Source: CAYUYV01 sp964522525
GTDB lineage: Bacteria; Pseudomonadota; Alphaproteobacteria; JAJFIK01
Length of the DNA: 64,000 bases
Direction: 5' to 3'
Assembly: GCA_964522525.1 (NCBI GenBank)
Contig: CAZFWG010000011.1
Location: 20,258 to 84,257, forward strand
In this document: one piece after another, positions 53,560 to 62,954 of the stretch
Layout: each line of letters starts with the position of its first letter
How positions within the stretch are numbered: position 1 is the stretch's first letter
Made by a program: the position numbers and the translations under genes
The notes under the pieces: model-generated
Seen by the model: only the letters and a program-made list of their open reading frames with translations
Told to the model about the DNA's origin: nothing
The model's database searches: none

Positions 53560-54981
53560 TCAGTGACGCTGCTCGGCGCGTGATGCCACCAAGCCGGCGC
53601 TCTGTTCTTCAAGGATCTGAACCACCGAACGGGCCCGGCCCGCTGCGAAAGAATGCAGGAACAGAAGCGGGATCGCGGCACAAAGCCCGAGAACCGTGGT
53701 CATCAGGGCCTGGGAGATACCACCCGCCATCAGCTTGGGATCGCCGGTGCCGAACAGAGTGATCTGCTGGAACACCACGATCATCCCGGTCACCGTGCCG
53801 AGCAGACCCAGAAGAGGCGCAATGGCCGCCATCACCTTGATGGTCGAGAGACCGAACTCGATCCGCGGCCGTTCCTTGAGGAAAGCCTCGTCGAGTTTCA
53901 ACTCGAGGGTCTCTTCGTCCACCCGCTTATGCAGGTCTTCATAGATCAGCAGCATGCGGCCCAGCGGATTGCCCTTTTTGGGCTTGTCCGGCGAACGCAT
54001 CTGACCTTGGACCTGAAGCGCCACGATGCTGAGCGCAAAGAACCGGTAGATCGCGAACAGGATGAAGATGGCGCCACCGACAATGATGATGTAGCCGATC
54101 TCGCGACCTTGATCGATCCGGTCAAGGAGGCTCGGCGTCCGGACCAGCAGGCTGAGGATCTGGCCCTGGGAGGGGTCGATCGCGCCTTGGGTCAACACGC
54201 CTGCCTGACCGTCGACGAGCTGACGGGCCGCTCCGCGGAAGCGCGCCGCCGGCTGTTTGGCAAGAAGCTCGAGCGTGTCGGTCTCGGACTTATAGGCAAG
54301 GAAGTCGCCCGTATCCTGTTTCATGGCCGTGAACGGCCCGATCCGAACAACACGGCCGGAAGACGTCGTGCCGTCCGCCTGCACCAGGGCGCTGTCAAAG
54401 GCCACGATCCGACCTTGCTCGATCATTTCCTCAAGCAGGGTGGAGCTCAGGGTCTCGAGCTGCGTGATGGTCGGCAACACGCGGCCCCGGGTAAGCGGGT
54501 CAAGGGCGTCATCCCGGTTCGGCAGCTGGGCGCTGACGAGAGAAGCCTGGATCTGGGCCTTGGTATCGGCGGCGACCTGGCGGCTCACACCGAAAAGCTC
54601 GCCGGCTTCACCAAGGGTGTTGCGCAGCTCATCCTGAAGCTGAGCAATGTCGATTTCGTTTTGCTGCGAGGTCGCTTCAAGCTCTTCCGCACGCTGTTGT
54701 TCGGCGGCAAGTTCGGCTTCCGCCTGCTCAAGGAGCTGTTGCTGACGGCTGCGGTCCCGTTGGAACTCCTGCTCCCGGCGCCGGTTATCCGCCGATTCCT
54801 GGCGACGACCTTCCCGGACGGACCGGAGCAGATCGCCGAGCGTCTGAGCTGCCGTATCGGCCGCCGACGGTTGCGCCGCCTCACCTTCTTCCTGGGCCCA
54901 GGCTGAAGACAGACCGGAGGCCCCGCTGATCATCAACGCTGCAGCGAGCGTGATGCCACATACACGAACCATGTTTTTCAT
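53560..54981 (-). CDS. TtpC-like MotA/TolQ/ExbB proton channel with long periplasmic domain
   Basis: A 473-residue protein with a signal peptide (GITLAAALMISGASGL), a Gln/Glu/Arg-rich coiled coil in residues 45-130, a periplasmic domain, then an ExbB/TolQ domain with three membrane helices and the PLLGLLGTVTGMIVVF motif. This is the fourth component (TtpC) of TonB2-type systems. It lies between DUF3450 and ExbB-ExbD in the same operon. ATG 54981 follows GAAGGGG. Confidence 0.88.
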   Translation of the reverse strand: MKNMVRVCGITLAAALMISGASGLSSAWAQEEGEAAQPSAADTAAQTLGDLLRSVREGRRQESADNRRREQEFQRDRSRQQQLLEQAEAELAAEQQRAEELEATSQQNEIDIAQLQDELRNTLGEAGELFGVSRQVAADTKAQIQASLVSAQLPNRDDALDPLTRGRVLPTITQLETLSSTLLEEMIEQGRIVAFDSALVQADGTTSSGRVVRIGPFTAMKQDTGDFLAYKSETDTLELLAKQPAARFRGAARQLVDGQAGVLTQGAIDPSQGQILSLLVRTPSLLDRIDQGREIGYIIIVGGAIFILFAIYRFFALSIVALQVQGQMRSPDKPKKGNPLGRMLLIYEDLHKRVDEETLELKLDEAFLKERPRIEFGLSTIKVMAAIAPLLGLLGTVTGMIVVFQQITLFGTGDPKLMAGGISQALMTTVLGLCAAIPLLFLHSFAAGRARSVVQILEEQSAGLVASRAEQRH

Positions 54982-54992
54982 CACACGCCCCT

Positions 54993-55787
54993 TCAGTTGG
55001 TTTGGTCGGCAGCTTCAGGACCGAACATCGGCAGGATCAGCAGCTCCGGCGGGATCAGTTCCTGCGCCATGTCCATGGCAACCCGGACCTGGGCATTGGC
55101 GCTGGCATCCAATACATCCCAGCGCCGTTCCTGCTGGTTCCAGAGACCCGTCTCCAGGCGATCCGTCGTCTGATAATAGAAGGCGGCCCGACCGACTTTC
55201 AGGAATTCAACCTTGCGGTCGTCCTGGCCCTCGATGCGCAGAATGCCCTCGTAATGCTCGATCGTCCGGCCATAGTCGTTTTCGATTTGATAGGCCTCGA
55301 GAACAACGCGGAACTTCTCTGCGATGCTCACATCGGGACGGGCGAGGATGCCCTGGAGGCGTTCAATCCGATTGGACCGTTCATCCTGAAGAAAGGGCGT
55401 ATCCAACTCGACGAACTGGGTAATCGTCGCGATCATGCGTTCCGTGAGCGGGAAGATCTGGCGCTCGATCGTCTTGACCCGTTCGATCTGATCCCGGATC
55501 GACTGCTTCTCTTCCTCCTGGGAGGCGATCAGCTCTTCGCGCTGGCGATTATAGGCTTTCAGGTCATCGAGCTGACGGATCACGCTGCGGTAGTTGCGCA
55601 ACAACTCTTCCGTATCGTCGGAAATCGAGTCGATCCGGCTTTGGGACGCCGCTCCCTCGTCCGTGGTTTGCTCCACTTCCTCCGTTGCCGCGTCAATCTG
55701 TGCGGCCGCCGGACCGCTCAGGCATACGAACGCGGCGATCGCGGACAGGATCGCCGAAATGCGCCATGCTTGCATCATCGTCTCCAT
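54993..55787 (-). CDS. DUF3450 domain exported protein
   Basis: A 264-residue protein with a signal peptide (ISAILSAIAAFVCLSGPAAA) and a coiled-coil region (ELLRNYRSVIRQLDDLKAYN onward) followed by the conserved domain. DUF3450 proteins are regularly found as the first gene of TtpC-ExbB-ExbD-TonB operons. ATG 55787 has GAGGG 4 bases upstream. It is presumably a periplasmic part of the system, but its role is unknown. Confidence 0.85.
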   Translation of the reverse strand: METMMQAWRISAILSAIAAFVCLSGPAAAQIDAATEEVEQTTDEGAASQSRIDSISDDTEELLRNYRSVIRQLDDLKAYNRQREELIASQEEEKQSIRDQIERVKTIERQIFPLTERMIATITQFVELDTPFLQDERSNRIERLQGILARPDVSIAEKFRVVLEAYQIENDYGRTIEHYEGILRIEGQDDRKVEFLKVGRAAFYYQTTDRLETGLWNQQERRWDVLDASANAQVRVAMDMAQELIPPELLILPMFGPEAADQTN

Positions 55788-56451
55788 TCTACCCTCGTGG
55801 CCCAGAAGCCGCCGATCGCCCTGATCATCAACCAAAACGATCCAAACCCAATTCCTGCTCTCAAACTCTGCCTAAACAATCCAGGCGCGGCAATGCCCTA
55901 CCCGTGATCCGTCCAATGAAGGCGCTCCGCACAACTGCGCAGGTCTGTCCTTCTGTGTTTTCCAGTCCGCTCCAATGGATGCTCAAAGACATTCAAGAGC
56001 ACCCACGGCGAGCCGAACCGCAATCCGTTTCCTTGATCAACCCGCCCGAGAGGTCTCAACACCCCACCCTTAACGGCCAAGTTGACTTGTTTCTAAATGG
56101 GGGAGATCAGATAGCCCCTTTGTAAACGGCCTATCCGTGCCCACGTCCCAATGCAGCCGACTTGCGAATGCCCCCAGCCTCGAAAAGTAAAGTATCCGTT
56201 CGCGTTGGACACTTCTCATCCGTGGATCCAACGCTCACACAATTGCGCCCTATTTGCAAGGCGAAGGCCTGAGAATTAAGCGGAGCTTTCGGGGGAAAGG
56301 GGGCGAAAAACGAGGCATCTTGAAAACACCCCATGTGACCCGACCCACGGTCGAATCAAACGGCCCTCAAGCGGTTGCATGGGGACGGCAAAGCAGAACC
56401 GTACACAGGCCGGGCGCCTGCTTCACCAGTGCCTGTAATGATCGCGAGGGA
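55788..56451. other. Long intergenic region with an inverted repeat
   Basis: About 660 bases between the DUF3450 gene and tRNA-Gln with no convincing gene. It should hold the promoter of the TonB operon. A perfect 8-base inverted repeat, GCGTTGGA (56202-56209) and TCCAACGC (56227-56234), could form a hairpin with a 17-base loop; it has no T run. Nothing else is recognised. Confidence 0.5.
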
Positions 56452-56526
56452 TGGCTGGGGCGGCAGGGATCGAACCTGCGAATGGCGGTACCAAAAACCG
56501 CTGCCTTACCACTTGGCTACGCCCCA
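56452..56526 (-). tRNA. tRNA-Gln (anticodon TTG)
   Basis: The minus strand gives a full cloverleaf: acceptor TGGGGCG, D arm with AGCCAAGTGGTAAGGC, anticodon stem-loop GCGGTTTTTGGTACCGC with anticodon TTG, T arm with GGTTCGA, and an encoded CCA. The length is 75 bases. Confidence 0.95.
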
Positions 56527-56746
56527 TCGGGAAACCGCCACCGAGAACCGATTGCGGGAAGCGCGGATACTAGTTCCATGTGTCAGGCGACGCAACGGGG
56601 AGGATTGCCCGCCTGCAAGATTTTTCAAGCCCGACCGGAAACCGCCCGGATCGGGATGGCGTCATTCGTCGTGTGAACGCATGGAACACGCGGATCGGCC
56701 TTGTGATGGTCCCTCCAAGTCGGTATAAGCCAGCATTCGACGGCAT

Positions 56747-56823
56747 CGGAGTGTAGCTCAGCCTGGTAGAGCACTGTCTTCGGGAGGCAGGGGCCCGCGG
56801 TTCGAATCCGCGCACTCCGACCA
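56747..56823 (+). tRNA. tRNA-Pro (anticodon CGG)
   Basis: A full cloverleaf with acceptor CGGAGTG, D arm AGCTCAGCCTGGTAGAGC, anticodon loop TTCGGGA giving anticodon CGG, T arm GGTTCGAATCC, and encoded CCA. The length is 77 bases. Confidence 0.95.
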
Positions 56824-56911
56824 CTATCCCGGGACCATGAAGCGGCGCCGATCCGCCCCGGACACGCCTCACCCTCCCAGCATGGATCGAACGCGCTCAA
56901 CAGTGGTGACC

Positions 56912-57823
56912 ATGGCCGGCATCCCCTTCAAACGAGATTTTGATTTCGCCTATGGTCGCTGCGACCAGGTCAGCCCGTTGATCCGGCGGGTCATCGCGTC
57001 CAATCCGGGACCCTTCACCTTCACCGGGACGGGCACCTATATTCTGGGTCACGGCCGCGTGGCCGTGGTCGATCCGGGCCCCTTGCTCGATGACCATCTC
57101 GAGGCCCTCAAGGCCGCCTTGGACGGCGAGACCGTCAGTCACATTCTGATCACCCATACCCATAGCGATCACTCGCCCCTCGCCGCCCCGCTGAAGGCCT
57201 GGTGCGGCGCACCCACCTATGGCTTCGGCCCCCATGGCGCAGGCCGGCCGGCGGGAAGCATCGCCGTGGAAGAAGGGGGCGACAGGGACTTCGTTCCCGA
57301 TGTCGTGCTCGGCGACGGCGATGTGATCGACGGAGACGGCTGGAGCGTCGAAGCGGTCTACACGCCGGGGCACACGTCCAACCATTTGAGCTTTGCCTTG
57401 CGTGAAGAACGCGCCCTTCTGTGTGGCGATCACATCATGGGATGGTCGACCACGGTGGTGGCGCCCCCCGACGGCGACATGAGCGCCTATTTCGCTTCCC
57501 TCGAAAAAGTGCTGGCCCGGGACGACGAGAGCCTTTGGCCCACCCATGGTCCGCCGGTCCTGGCCCCCGACCGCGACCCCAAGGCCTTCATTCAGGCCTT
57601 CATTGATCACCGCCGCGGCCGGGAAGATCAGATCCTGTCCGCCCTTGCCGCCGGCGATACGGGCATCCGCGCCATGGTGGCCCGCATCTATGCCGATGTG
57701 GATCCCGGTCTTCATCCGGCCGCCGCCTTGTCCGTCCACGCCCATCTGATCCATCTGGTCGAGACCGGACGCGCGGTCTGCGACGGCGCGCCGACGCCGG
57801 ACGCGACCTATCGCCCCGCATAA
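56912..57823 (+). CDS. MBL-fold metallo-hydrolase (LACTB2-like)
   Basis: A 303-residue metallo-beta-lactamase-fold hydrolase. The metal motif is HTHSDH (residues 82-87 from ATG 56912), with PGHTSNHLSF and CGDHIMGW supplying further ligands. The N-terminal block SNPGPFTFTGTGTYIL and a C-terminal winged helix-like region match the LACTB2-like group. The substrate is unknown. The start could be an upstream ATG at 56882; neither has a clear ribosome site. Confidence 0.88.
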   Translation: MAGIPFKRDFDFAYGRCDQVSPLIRRVIASNPGPFTFTGTGTYILGHGRVAVVDPGPLLDDHLEALKAALDGETVSHILITHTHSDHSPLAAPLKAWCGAPTYGFGPHGAGRPAGSIAVEEGGDRDFVPDVVLGDGDVIDGDGWSVEAVYTPGHTSNHLSFALREERALLCGDHIMGWSTTVVAPPDGDMSAYFASLEKVLARDDESLWPTHGPPVLAPDRDPKAFIQAFIDHRRGREDQILSALAAGDTGIRAMVARIYADVDPGLHPAAALSVHAHLIHLVETGRAVCDGAPTPDATYRPA

Positions 57824-57841
57824 GTGCTCTGAAGGGTCCCC

Positions 57842-58765
57842 ATGGATCGCCTGACAGCCATGGGCGCTTTTCGCAAAGTGGTAGAAGCGCAAGGGTTCTC
57901 GGCCGCCGCCCGGGCCCTGGGCCTTTCCAATGCCGCCGTCAGCAAGCAAGTCCGTCAGCTTGAGGAACATCTCGGGACGCCGCTCCTCCAGCGGACCACC
58001 CGTCAGGTGAGCCTGACCGACGCGGGCCGGGCCTATTACGAGCGGTGCGCGGAAATCCTGGACGAAATCGAAGCCACGGAAAACGCCGTGCGCGATCGCC
58101 ACGCGACCGCCCAGGGACGCATCCGCCTGAACGCACCGGTGGATTTCGCCACCTGTCACCTCGGGCCGCTGCTCAGCGCCTTCCTGGACGAGCATCCCCA
58201 GGTGGACCTGGACGTGGCGCTTTCCGACCACCTGATCGACCCCATCGCGGGCGGCTTCGACCTCACGATCCGTTTGGCCCTGACCCAACCGGACTCAAGC
58301 CTCATCCGCCACCGGTTGGGGACGGACGCACTCTATCTCGTGGCAAGCCCTGCCTATCTGGAGCGTGTCGGCACGCCCCACGCCGTCGAGGATCTGGCCG
58401 CGCACGATTATCTGGCCTATTCGGTCCATCGCACACCCTCACAGCTGCGCATTCACCCGCCGGGCGCCGACGAGGAAATCGCCTTGCGCATGCGCCCCCG
58501 TCTGCAAGCGGACAATGGCCTGCTGCTCGCGCAGGCGGCCCGCGAGGGGCTCGGGCTCGCGATTCTGCCGGGGTTCCTGGTGGGCACGGATCTGGAAACC
58601 GGCGCCCTCACCCGCGTCCTGACCGACCATGGCTTCGGTCAGCTCGATATCGCGGCGATCTCAGCGCCGGGGCGGCGCCTCTCAACGGCGGTCCGCCATC
58701 TGATCGATCATATTTCCCGCTCGTTGCGGCCCTTGCGCGGCAGTCTCTCCGCCGGGGAACGTTGA
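57842..58765 (+). CDS. LysR-family transcriptional regulator
   Basis: A 307-residue regulator with an N-terminal winged helix (FRKVVEAQGFSAAARALGLS, then NAAVSKQVRQLEEHLG) and a C-terminal effector-binding domain. It belongs to the single-domain group that often controls oxidoreductase or aromatic genes. It is 18 bases after the MBL gene. Its last 58 bases overlap the convergent M48 peptidase gene. Confidence 0.92.
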   Translation: MDRLTAMGAFRKVVEAQGFSAAARALGLSNAAVSKQVRQLEEHLGTPLLQRTTRQVSLTDAGRAYYERCAEILDEIEATENAVRDRHATAQGRIRLNAPVDFATCHLGPLLSAFLDEHPQVDLDVALSDHLIDPIAGGFDLTIRLALTQPDSSLIRHRLGTDALYLVASPAYLERVGTPHAVEDLAAHDYLAYSVHRTPSQLRIHPPGADEEIALRMRPRLQADNGLLLAQAAREGLGLAILPGFLVGTDLETGALTRVLTDHGFGQLDIAAISAPGRRLSTAVRHLIDHISRSLRPLRGSLSAGER

Positions 58766-59925
58766 GCCCGCGTGCACATGAGCCGCAGGCGCATGAACTC
58801 GCTCTGGCTGAGAACGGGCGCGGGCGCCTCAAGCGCATCCGAACGGGCCAGGGCCCGGACAGCGGCGGCCCGCTGAGCCGAGACAGGATGAGTCAAAAGC
58901 CACGTGAATGAGGGTCCGTTGCTTCGGGCGCTACGGGAAATCCGTTCCAGGAACGTCGCCAGGGCCCGGGCGTCAAGACCGGCCCGCTCCATCAGCTCGA
59001 CCGCCCCCCGGTCGGCTTCAAGCTCCCGGCCCCTGGAATGGCGACGCGAAATCAGCATCCGGCCGATCACCAGTTCCAGCGGACGTTCACCCAAACCGCC
59101 AAACAGGGAATTGAGCATGATCGCCGTCGCCCCTTCCTCGATGACGTTGCGGCTGGGATGGCGGGCGGTCACATGGGTGATCTCGTGGGCCAGGACGGCG
59201 GCCACCTCATCTCCCGTGCGCGCGAAATTGAACAGTCCCCGCGCGACCACAATACGCCCGCCCGGCAGGGCAAACGCGTTGACCGTATCGATATCGAGAA
59301 CGGTCACGCTCAAAGGGAAAGGGGTACCGGCGGCGGGCTCCAGCCGATCGATGATCTTCTGCAAGGCCCGCCGGCCCACCTGCCCGTTGCAGACGAGCGC
59401 ATTGGGCCGCCGGCCCAGGGTTCGGCCATAGTTCTGCACCATGACCTTTTCGATCCGCGTGCCGACCCGGCTTTCCCAACCCGCCGGAACGACGCGCGCA
59501 AGCCCGTTGGAAAACAGGGGGATGATCAGAAAGAAGAGGACCCCCACCGTGCCCATCATCGTCATCATCAAGCCGAAGACGAAGCGCAGCCGTCTCAGAT
59601 CGAAGATCTGTTCCTCCCGCAAATGGGGCACGGCGCCGGCCAGGCTGGCGATGAAATCCCGGTCGGCGACCGTGAGGCGGTCGAGCGTCGCGCTGCCCCG
59701 CCGCAGCCGCAGCGCCCCGGCCACCACATTGCCGCCGGCGATATGGAGGTCGGCGAAGGGCCAGCGCACCAGGACAGTGCCTTCGAGATCGCAGATGACC
59801 AACTCTTCCTGCTCGAGCCGCACCCTCACCCGTTGATCCGAGGCCGAACGGCCGTCGTGATAGGTCCCGAAGACATCCCGGGGACGTCGTGGCGCAGGAC
59901 GATGATCGTGGGCATCCCGGACCAT
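58708..59925 (-). CDS. M48-family metallopeptidase
   Basis: A 405-residue membrane protease with an N-terminal cytoplasmic part, one hydrophobic segment (GLMMTMMGTVGVLFFLIIPL), and the zinc motif HEITH in VLAHEITHVTARHP. The third ligand Glu lies in RELEADRGAVELM. Such BepA-like peptidases act in periplasmic quality control. It overlaps lysR at its 3' end, on the opposite strand, and lies 3 bases from the DUF898 gene. Confidence 0.88.
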   Translation of the reverse strand: MVRDAHDHRPAPRRPRDVFGTYHDGRSASDQRVRVRLEQEELVICDLEGTVLVRWPFADLHIAGGNVVAGALRLRRGSATLDRLTVADRDFIASLAGAVPHLREEQIFDLRRLRFVFGLMMTMMGTVGVLFFLIIPLFSNGLARVVPAGWESRVGTRIEKVMVQNYGRTLGRRPNALVCNGQVGRRALQKIIDRLEPAAGTPFPLSVTVLDIDTVNAFALPGGRIVVARGLFNFARTGDEVAAVLAHEITHVTARHPSRNVIEEGATAIMLNSLFGGLGERPLELVIGRMLISRRHSRGRELEADRGAVELMERAGLDARALATFLERISRSARSNGPSFTWLLTHPVSAQRAAAVRALARSDALEAPAPVLSQSEFMRLRLMCTRAQRSPAERLPRKGRNEREI

Positions 59926-59928
59926 GGG

Positions 59929-61227
59929 CTAAAAGTCCCCCAAATCGAAAAGATCGGCGAGCCCTTCGCCACGACCGGGAGTCGCGATCGCCGCCTGCCC
60001 GATATCATCGAGCGCATCGATATTGTGGATCGTCAGGCTCCGGCTTACGAGGCCGATCAGACGAGAGCGCATGTTGAAATTGAACAGGAGCGACATGCCA
60101 TAGGACGCCGCAAACAAGAGACCGAGGGAAATGGTGATCAGCCCCAAAGCCAGAAACAGGCTTTCGGGCCCCGCGCTGAGTTGCGCCGGCAGATCCCTCA
60201 GCATCTGGACAATGATCCCCACGGTGAGGAGGGACAGGATCACATAACCGATAAGCCCGAGCGCATAGGGCAAGGTCACACTCAGCACCGGCGCGGTCTG
60301 CAGGTCCGACGTCATGCGGGCCTTGCCCAGCCCCACGCGGGAGACAAAGTAGCGAAACTCGGCAACGCGGTAGGTCAGAAACGCCGCGATGAAGATCATC
60401 CCCGTGACCAGGATCAGGAGGCCCCACAGGGCGGGCGGAATGGCGTAAAAATCAGACCACGGTGGATGGAGCGCCTGCTGAACATTGACATCGAGCTGGC
60501 TTTCGCTGACCCGGGCGTAAAGGGACCACCAGACCAGCCCCGTCGCCACGGCGCCGCCGAACAGGACGGCGGACAGCCAGGGAAGCAGCCAGGCGAGCAA
60601 CAGGCCCCATCCCCTTGCATCGAAGGACACCCGATGATCGCCCACCAAGGTGTGGCGCAAGCGATAGTGTTCCGTCCAGACATTGCGCCACGGATAGGCG
60701 AGACCCAGGGTCAGGATCGTCAGCGCCGCCCCGCCCAGCCAGATCATCATGTAGCGCCAGGTCGATCCGTCCTGGCCAAGGCGGATGCCCCGCCAGATCG
60801 TCCGTCCCAGGCGATAACGCCGGGCCCGGAACAGGGCAGCGGGCAGAAAAACCGGAATGATCAGGAACGGCACCAGACTGATGATATCGGTGTTCGCCTC
60901 TTCGGCGAAGGCAAAGAGGCCGGCAAAGGAGAAGACGAAAAAGACAAGCCCCAGAAAGCCGAAGACGATGATGAACCCCAAAAGAAGCTCGATGCCGCGG
61001 CCGAGATATTCGGCCGGCGCTCCGGCCACCAGGACCCGATGCCAGAAATGGCGACGCAACCGCGTGCGCGCCCAAAACCGATAAAGACCGAGGGTCAGGA
61101 AGCTCGCGAGCGTGTTCCAGAAGACGAGTTGCGACAGGCGCGCCCGCTCATCGACAAACTCGACCCATGGGCCCGATGAGACAGGCGCGCCCCCATCCGT
61201 CGCTTGGGCCGGTCCGGTCTCGCTCAT
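59929..61227 (-). CDS. DUF898 (YjgN-like) membrane protein
   Basis: A 432-residue integral membrane protein of the YjgN/DUF898 family, with repeated helix blocks each starting near RFWARTRLRRHFW, LGLAYPWRNVWTEHYRL and similar. About ten hydrophobic segments are seen. The function is unknown. The following M48 gene begins 3 bases after its stop, so they form an operon, and in other bacteria the two families are often neighbours. Confidence 0.85.
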   Translation of the reverse strand: MSETGPAQATDGGAPVSSGPWVEFVDERARLSQLVFWNTLASFLTLGLYRFWARTRLRRHFWHRVLVAGAPAEYLGRGIELLLGFIIVFGFLGLVFFVFSFAGLFAFAEEANTDIISLVPFLIIPVFLPAALFRARRYRLGRTIWRGIRLGQDGSTWRYMMIWLGGAALTILTLGLAYPWRNVWTEHYRLRHTLVGDHRVSFDARGWGLLLAWLLPWLSAVLFGGAVATGLVWWSLYARVSESQLDVNVQQALHPPWSDFYAIPPALWGLLILVTGMIFIAAFLTYRVAEFRYFVSRVGLGKARMTSDLQTAPVLSVTLPYALGLIGYVILSLLTVGIIVQMLRDLPAQLSAGPESLFLALGLITISLGLLFAASYGMSLLFNFNMRSRLIGLVSRSLTIHNIDALDDIGQAAIATPGRGEGLADLFDLGDF

Positions 61228-61568
61228 CGCCATGGCTTCCCCAGGGGTTCAACCGAGGCCGGCCATGCCCCGCTCACGGGGCATCCGCCTCAAAAAGATG
61301 AACCATCACAACACTTTACCGCATGGCAGGGATCAACGCACCCGCGTCCAGGCATGGGCCTCACACGCCTTCATCACGGAAGGCCCCTTTGGAGGCCGCG
61401 TCATCCCTGATCCCTTCCGCCAAGGGATTGTCCACATCCATCAACCTACCGCTCCAGGACGTCAGGCGCCAGTCCGGGCCCACCCGTTGCGCCAGAAGGC
61501 GGCATGGGGCCACCATAGTCCGCGGGAATTGGCGCCGCCGAAACCAAACCAGAAGCGAAGCTTTGATC
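61228..61568. other. Intergenic region without a gene
   Basis: About 340 bases between the divergent DUF898 and DUF4174 genes. It should hold both promoters. I see no RNA gene, repeat or clear promoter element. Confidence 0.5.
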
Positions 61569-62045
61569 ATGCCCAGACCCTTGTCCCGACGCCGCGTCCT
61601 GGCGGGGGCGCTCAGCGCGCTTCCCCTTGTGGCGTGGATCAATGGCTGGTCCCCGGCCCAGGCAGCCGATGCGGCACCCCTCGCCGCCTATCGCTGGCAA
61701 AACCGGCCCTTCCTGATCTTCGCGCCAAGCCGCGACCATCCCGGGCGGCTGGCCCAGTTGCGCCTTTTCAACGCCGTGCGGACCGGTCTTCAGGACCGGG
61801 ACATGGTCCTGATCGACATCGCCGGATCGCAGATCCAGATCGACGGCACGCCCACCACAACGATGGAGATCGAGGCCTTGCGGGCTTTCTACGACGTGCC
61901 GGCCCCACAATTTGCGGTTCTTCTGGTGGGCAAGGACGGGGATGTGAAATATCGCGGCGACACGCCCGTCGATGCGGACACGCTGTTTGCCCTCATTGAT
62001 AGCATGCCGATGCGCCGCCGGGAAATGCGGGAGCGGGACGGGTAG
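61569..62045 (+). CDS. DUF4174 domain exported protein
   Basis: A 158-residue protein with a twin-arginine-like leader (SRRRVLAGALSALPLVAW) and one DUF4174 domain, whose hallmark DSMPMRRREMRE stands near the C-terminus. The fold is thioredoxin-like but no CxxC motif is present. It is probably periplasmic. The function is unknown. Confidence 0.85.
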   Translation: MPRPLSRRRVLAGALSALPLVAWINGWSPAQAADAAPLAAYRWQNRPFLIFAPSRDHPGRLAQLRLFNAVRTGLQDRDMVLIDIAGSQIQIDGTPTTTMEIEALRAFYDVPAPQFAVLLVGKDGDVKYRGDTPVDADTLFALIDSMPMRRREMRERDG

Positions 62046-62057
62046 CCCGGGGGCCGC

Positions 62058-62876
62058 CTAGGCGGCGCAGGACGTATCCATCATATCGGCCATGGCCTTG
62101 GTGAAGGCCCGAATGCGCCCAGCGTTCACGCCGAGATCACTGACGCCGAAGCGGGACTTGGACCGGATATCCATCCGCACGCCCCCCTCTTCACGCGCCA
62201 CCACCCGGATGACGATATCGTCCGTGAAATTGAACCAGAAGGTGGATTGGGTCGCCTCCAGACGGCCTTCGCCGGGAGACACGACCTTCACATCCCAGCC
62301 CAGCGACCGGGCCACGGTTTCCGCCTGGCGCAGCAGGCCTTCTATCTCTGCATCCTCCCCACGGAAACAAAGGGGCTTGATGTCGGGATAGGCTTCACGC
62401 TGCTGGGCGGCGACCTCCTCGCCGGCATATTCCGGCCCATTCATCGCCTTGTCCCGTTCCCGGAGCGCCACGAGATCGACGAACTGAGGCGGGTTCTCGA
62501 AATCGGTGGTGATGTCATGGATGGCCGGCACACTGCTGCCTTGCTCGACCATGGGCATCACCGTGAACAGAAGGGCCGCGCCAAGCACACCCCCAAGGAC
62601 CGGCAGAATGACACCGGGCCGGGGACGCAGGATGATGGCCAGAAGCAGTGTGATCGCGGTCATGATGACCGCAATACATGCCAGCAGAAGGGCGCCGGCG
62701 AACAGGTACCTGAGCGCCGTCTGCAGATCAAAAAGGTCATTACGGAAGCCGAACGGGGCGATCAGCGCGAGCGCCAACGCAAGCACACCCGATCCGAACG
62801 CGATTGATCCGATCAGCCTGGCAATGAAAGCAGGACGCTGCGGTCGCGTCCCATCCATGTCCGCCTCATGGGCCAT
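62058..62876 (-). CDS. DUF1499 domain membrane protein
   Basis: A 272-residue protein with three membrane segments in the first 110 residues, followed by a DUF1499 domain (ATQSTFWFNFTDDIVIRVV, RMDIRSKSRFGVSDLGVNAG). ATG 62876 has GGAGG 7 bases upstream; a longer frame lacks support. The function is unknown. Confidence 0.85.
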   Translation of the reverse strand: MAHEADMDGTRPQRPAFIARLIGSIAFGSGVLALALALIAPFGFRNDLFDLQTALRYLFAGALLLACIAVIMTAITLLLAIILRPRPGVILPVLGGVLGAALLFTVMPMVEQGSSVPAIHDITTDFENPPQFVDLVALRERDKAMNGPEYAGEEVAAQQREAYPDIKPLCFRGEDAEIEGLLRQAETVARSLGWDVKVVSPGEGRLEATQSTFWFNFTDDIVIRVVAREEGGVRMDIRSKSRFGVSDLGVNAGRIRAFTKAMADMMDTSCAA

Positions 62877-62954
62877 CGCCCATCCTCCCCTGATTACCGG
62901 TCCCCAGCCGGACCCGGTATACGCCATGCTCGGGCCACAGAACAGGCCATACCC

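Noticed and set aside
56452..56823. The tRNA pair as an attachment site of an integrated element
   Set aside because: No integrase, no direct repeat of a tRNA 3' end and no island-like genes are near.
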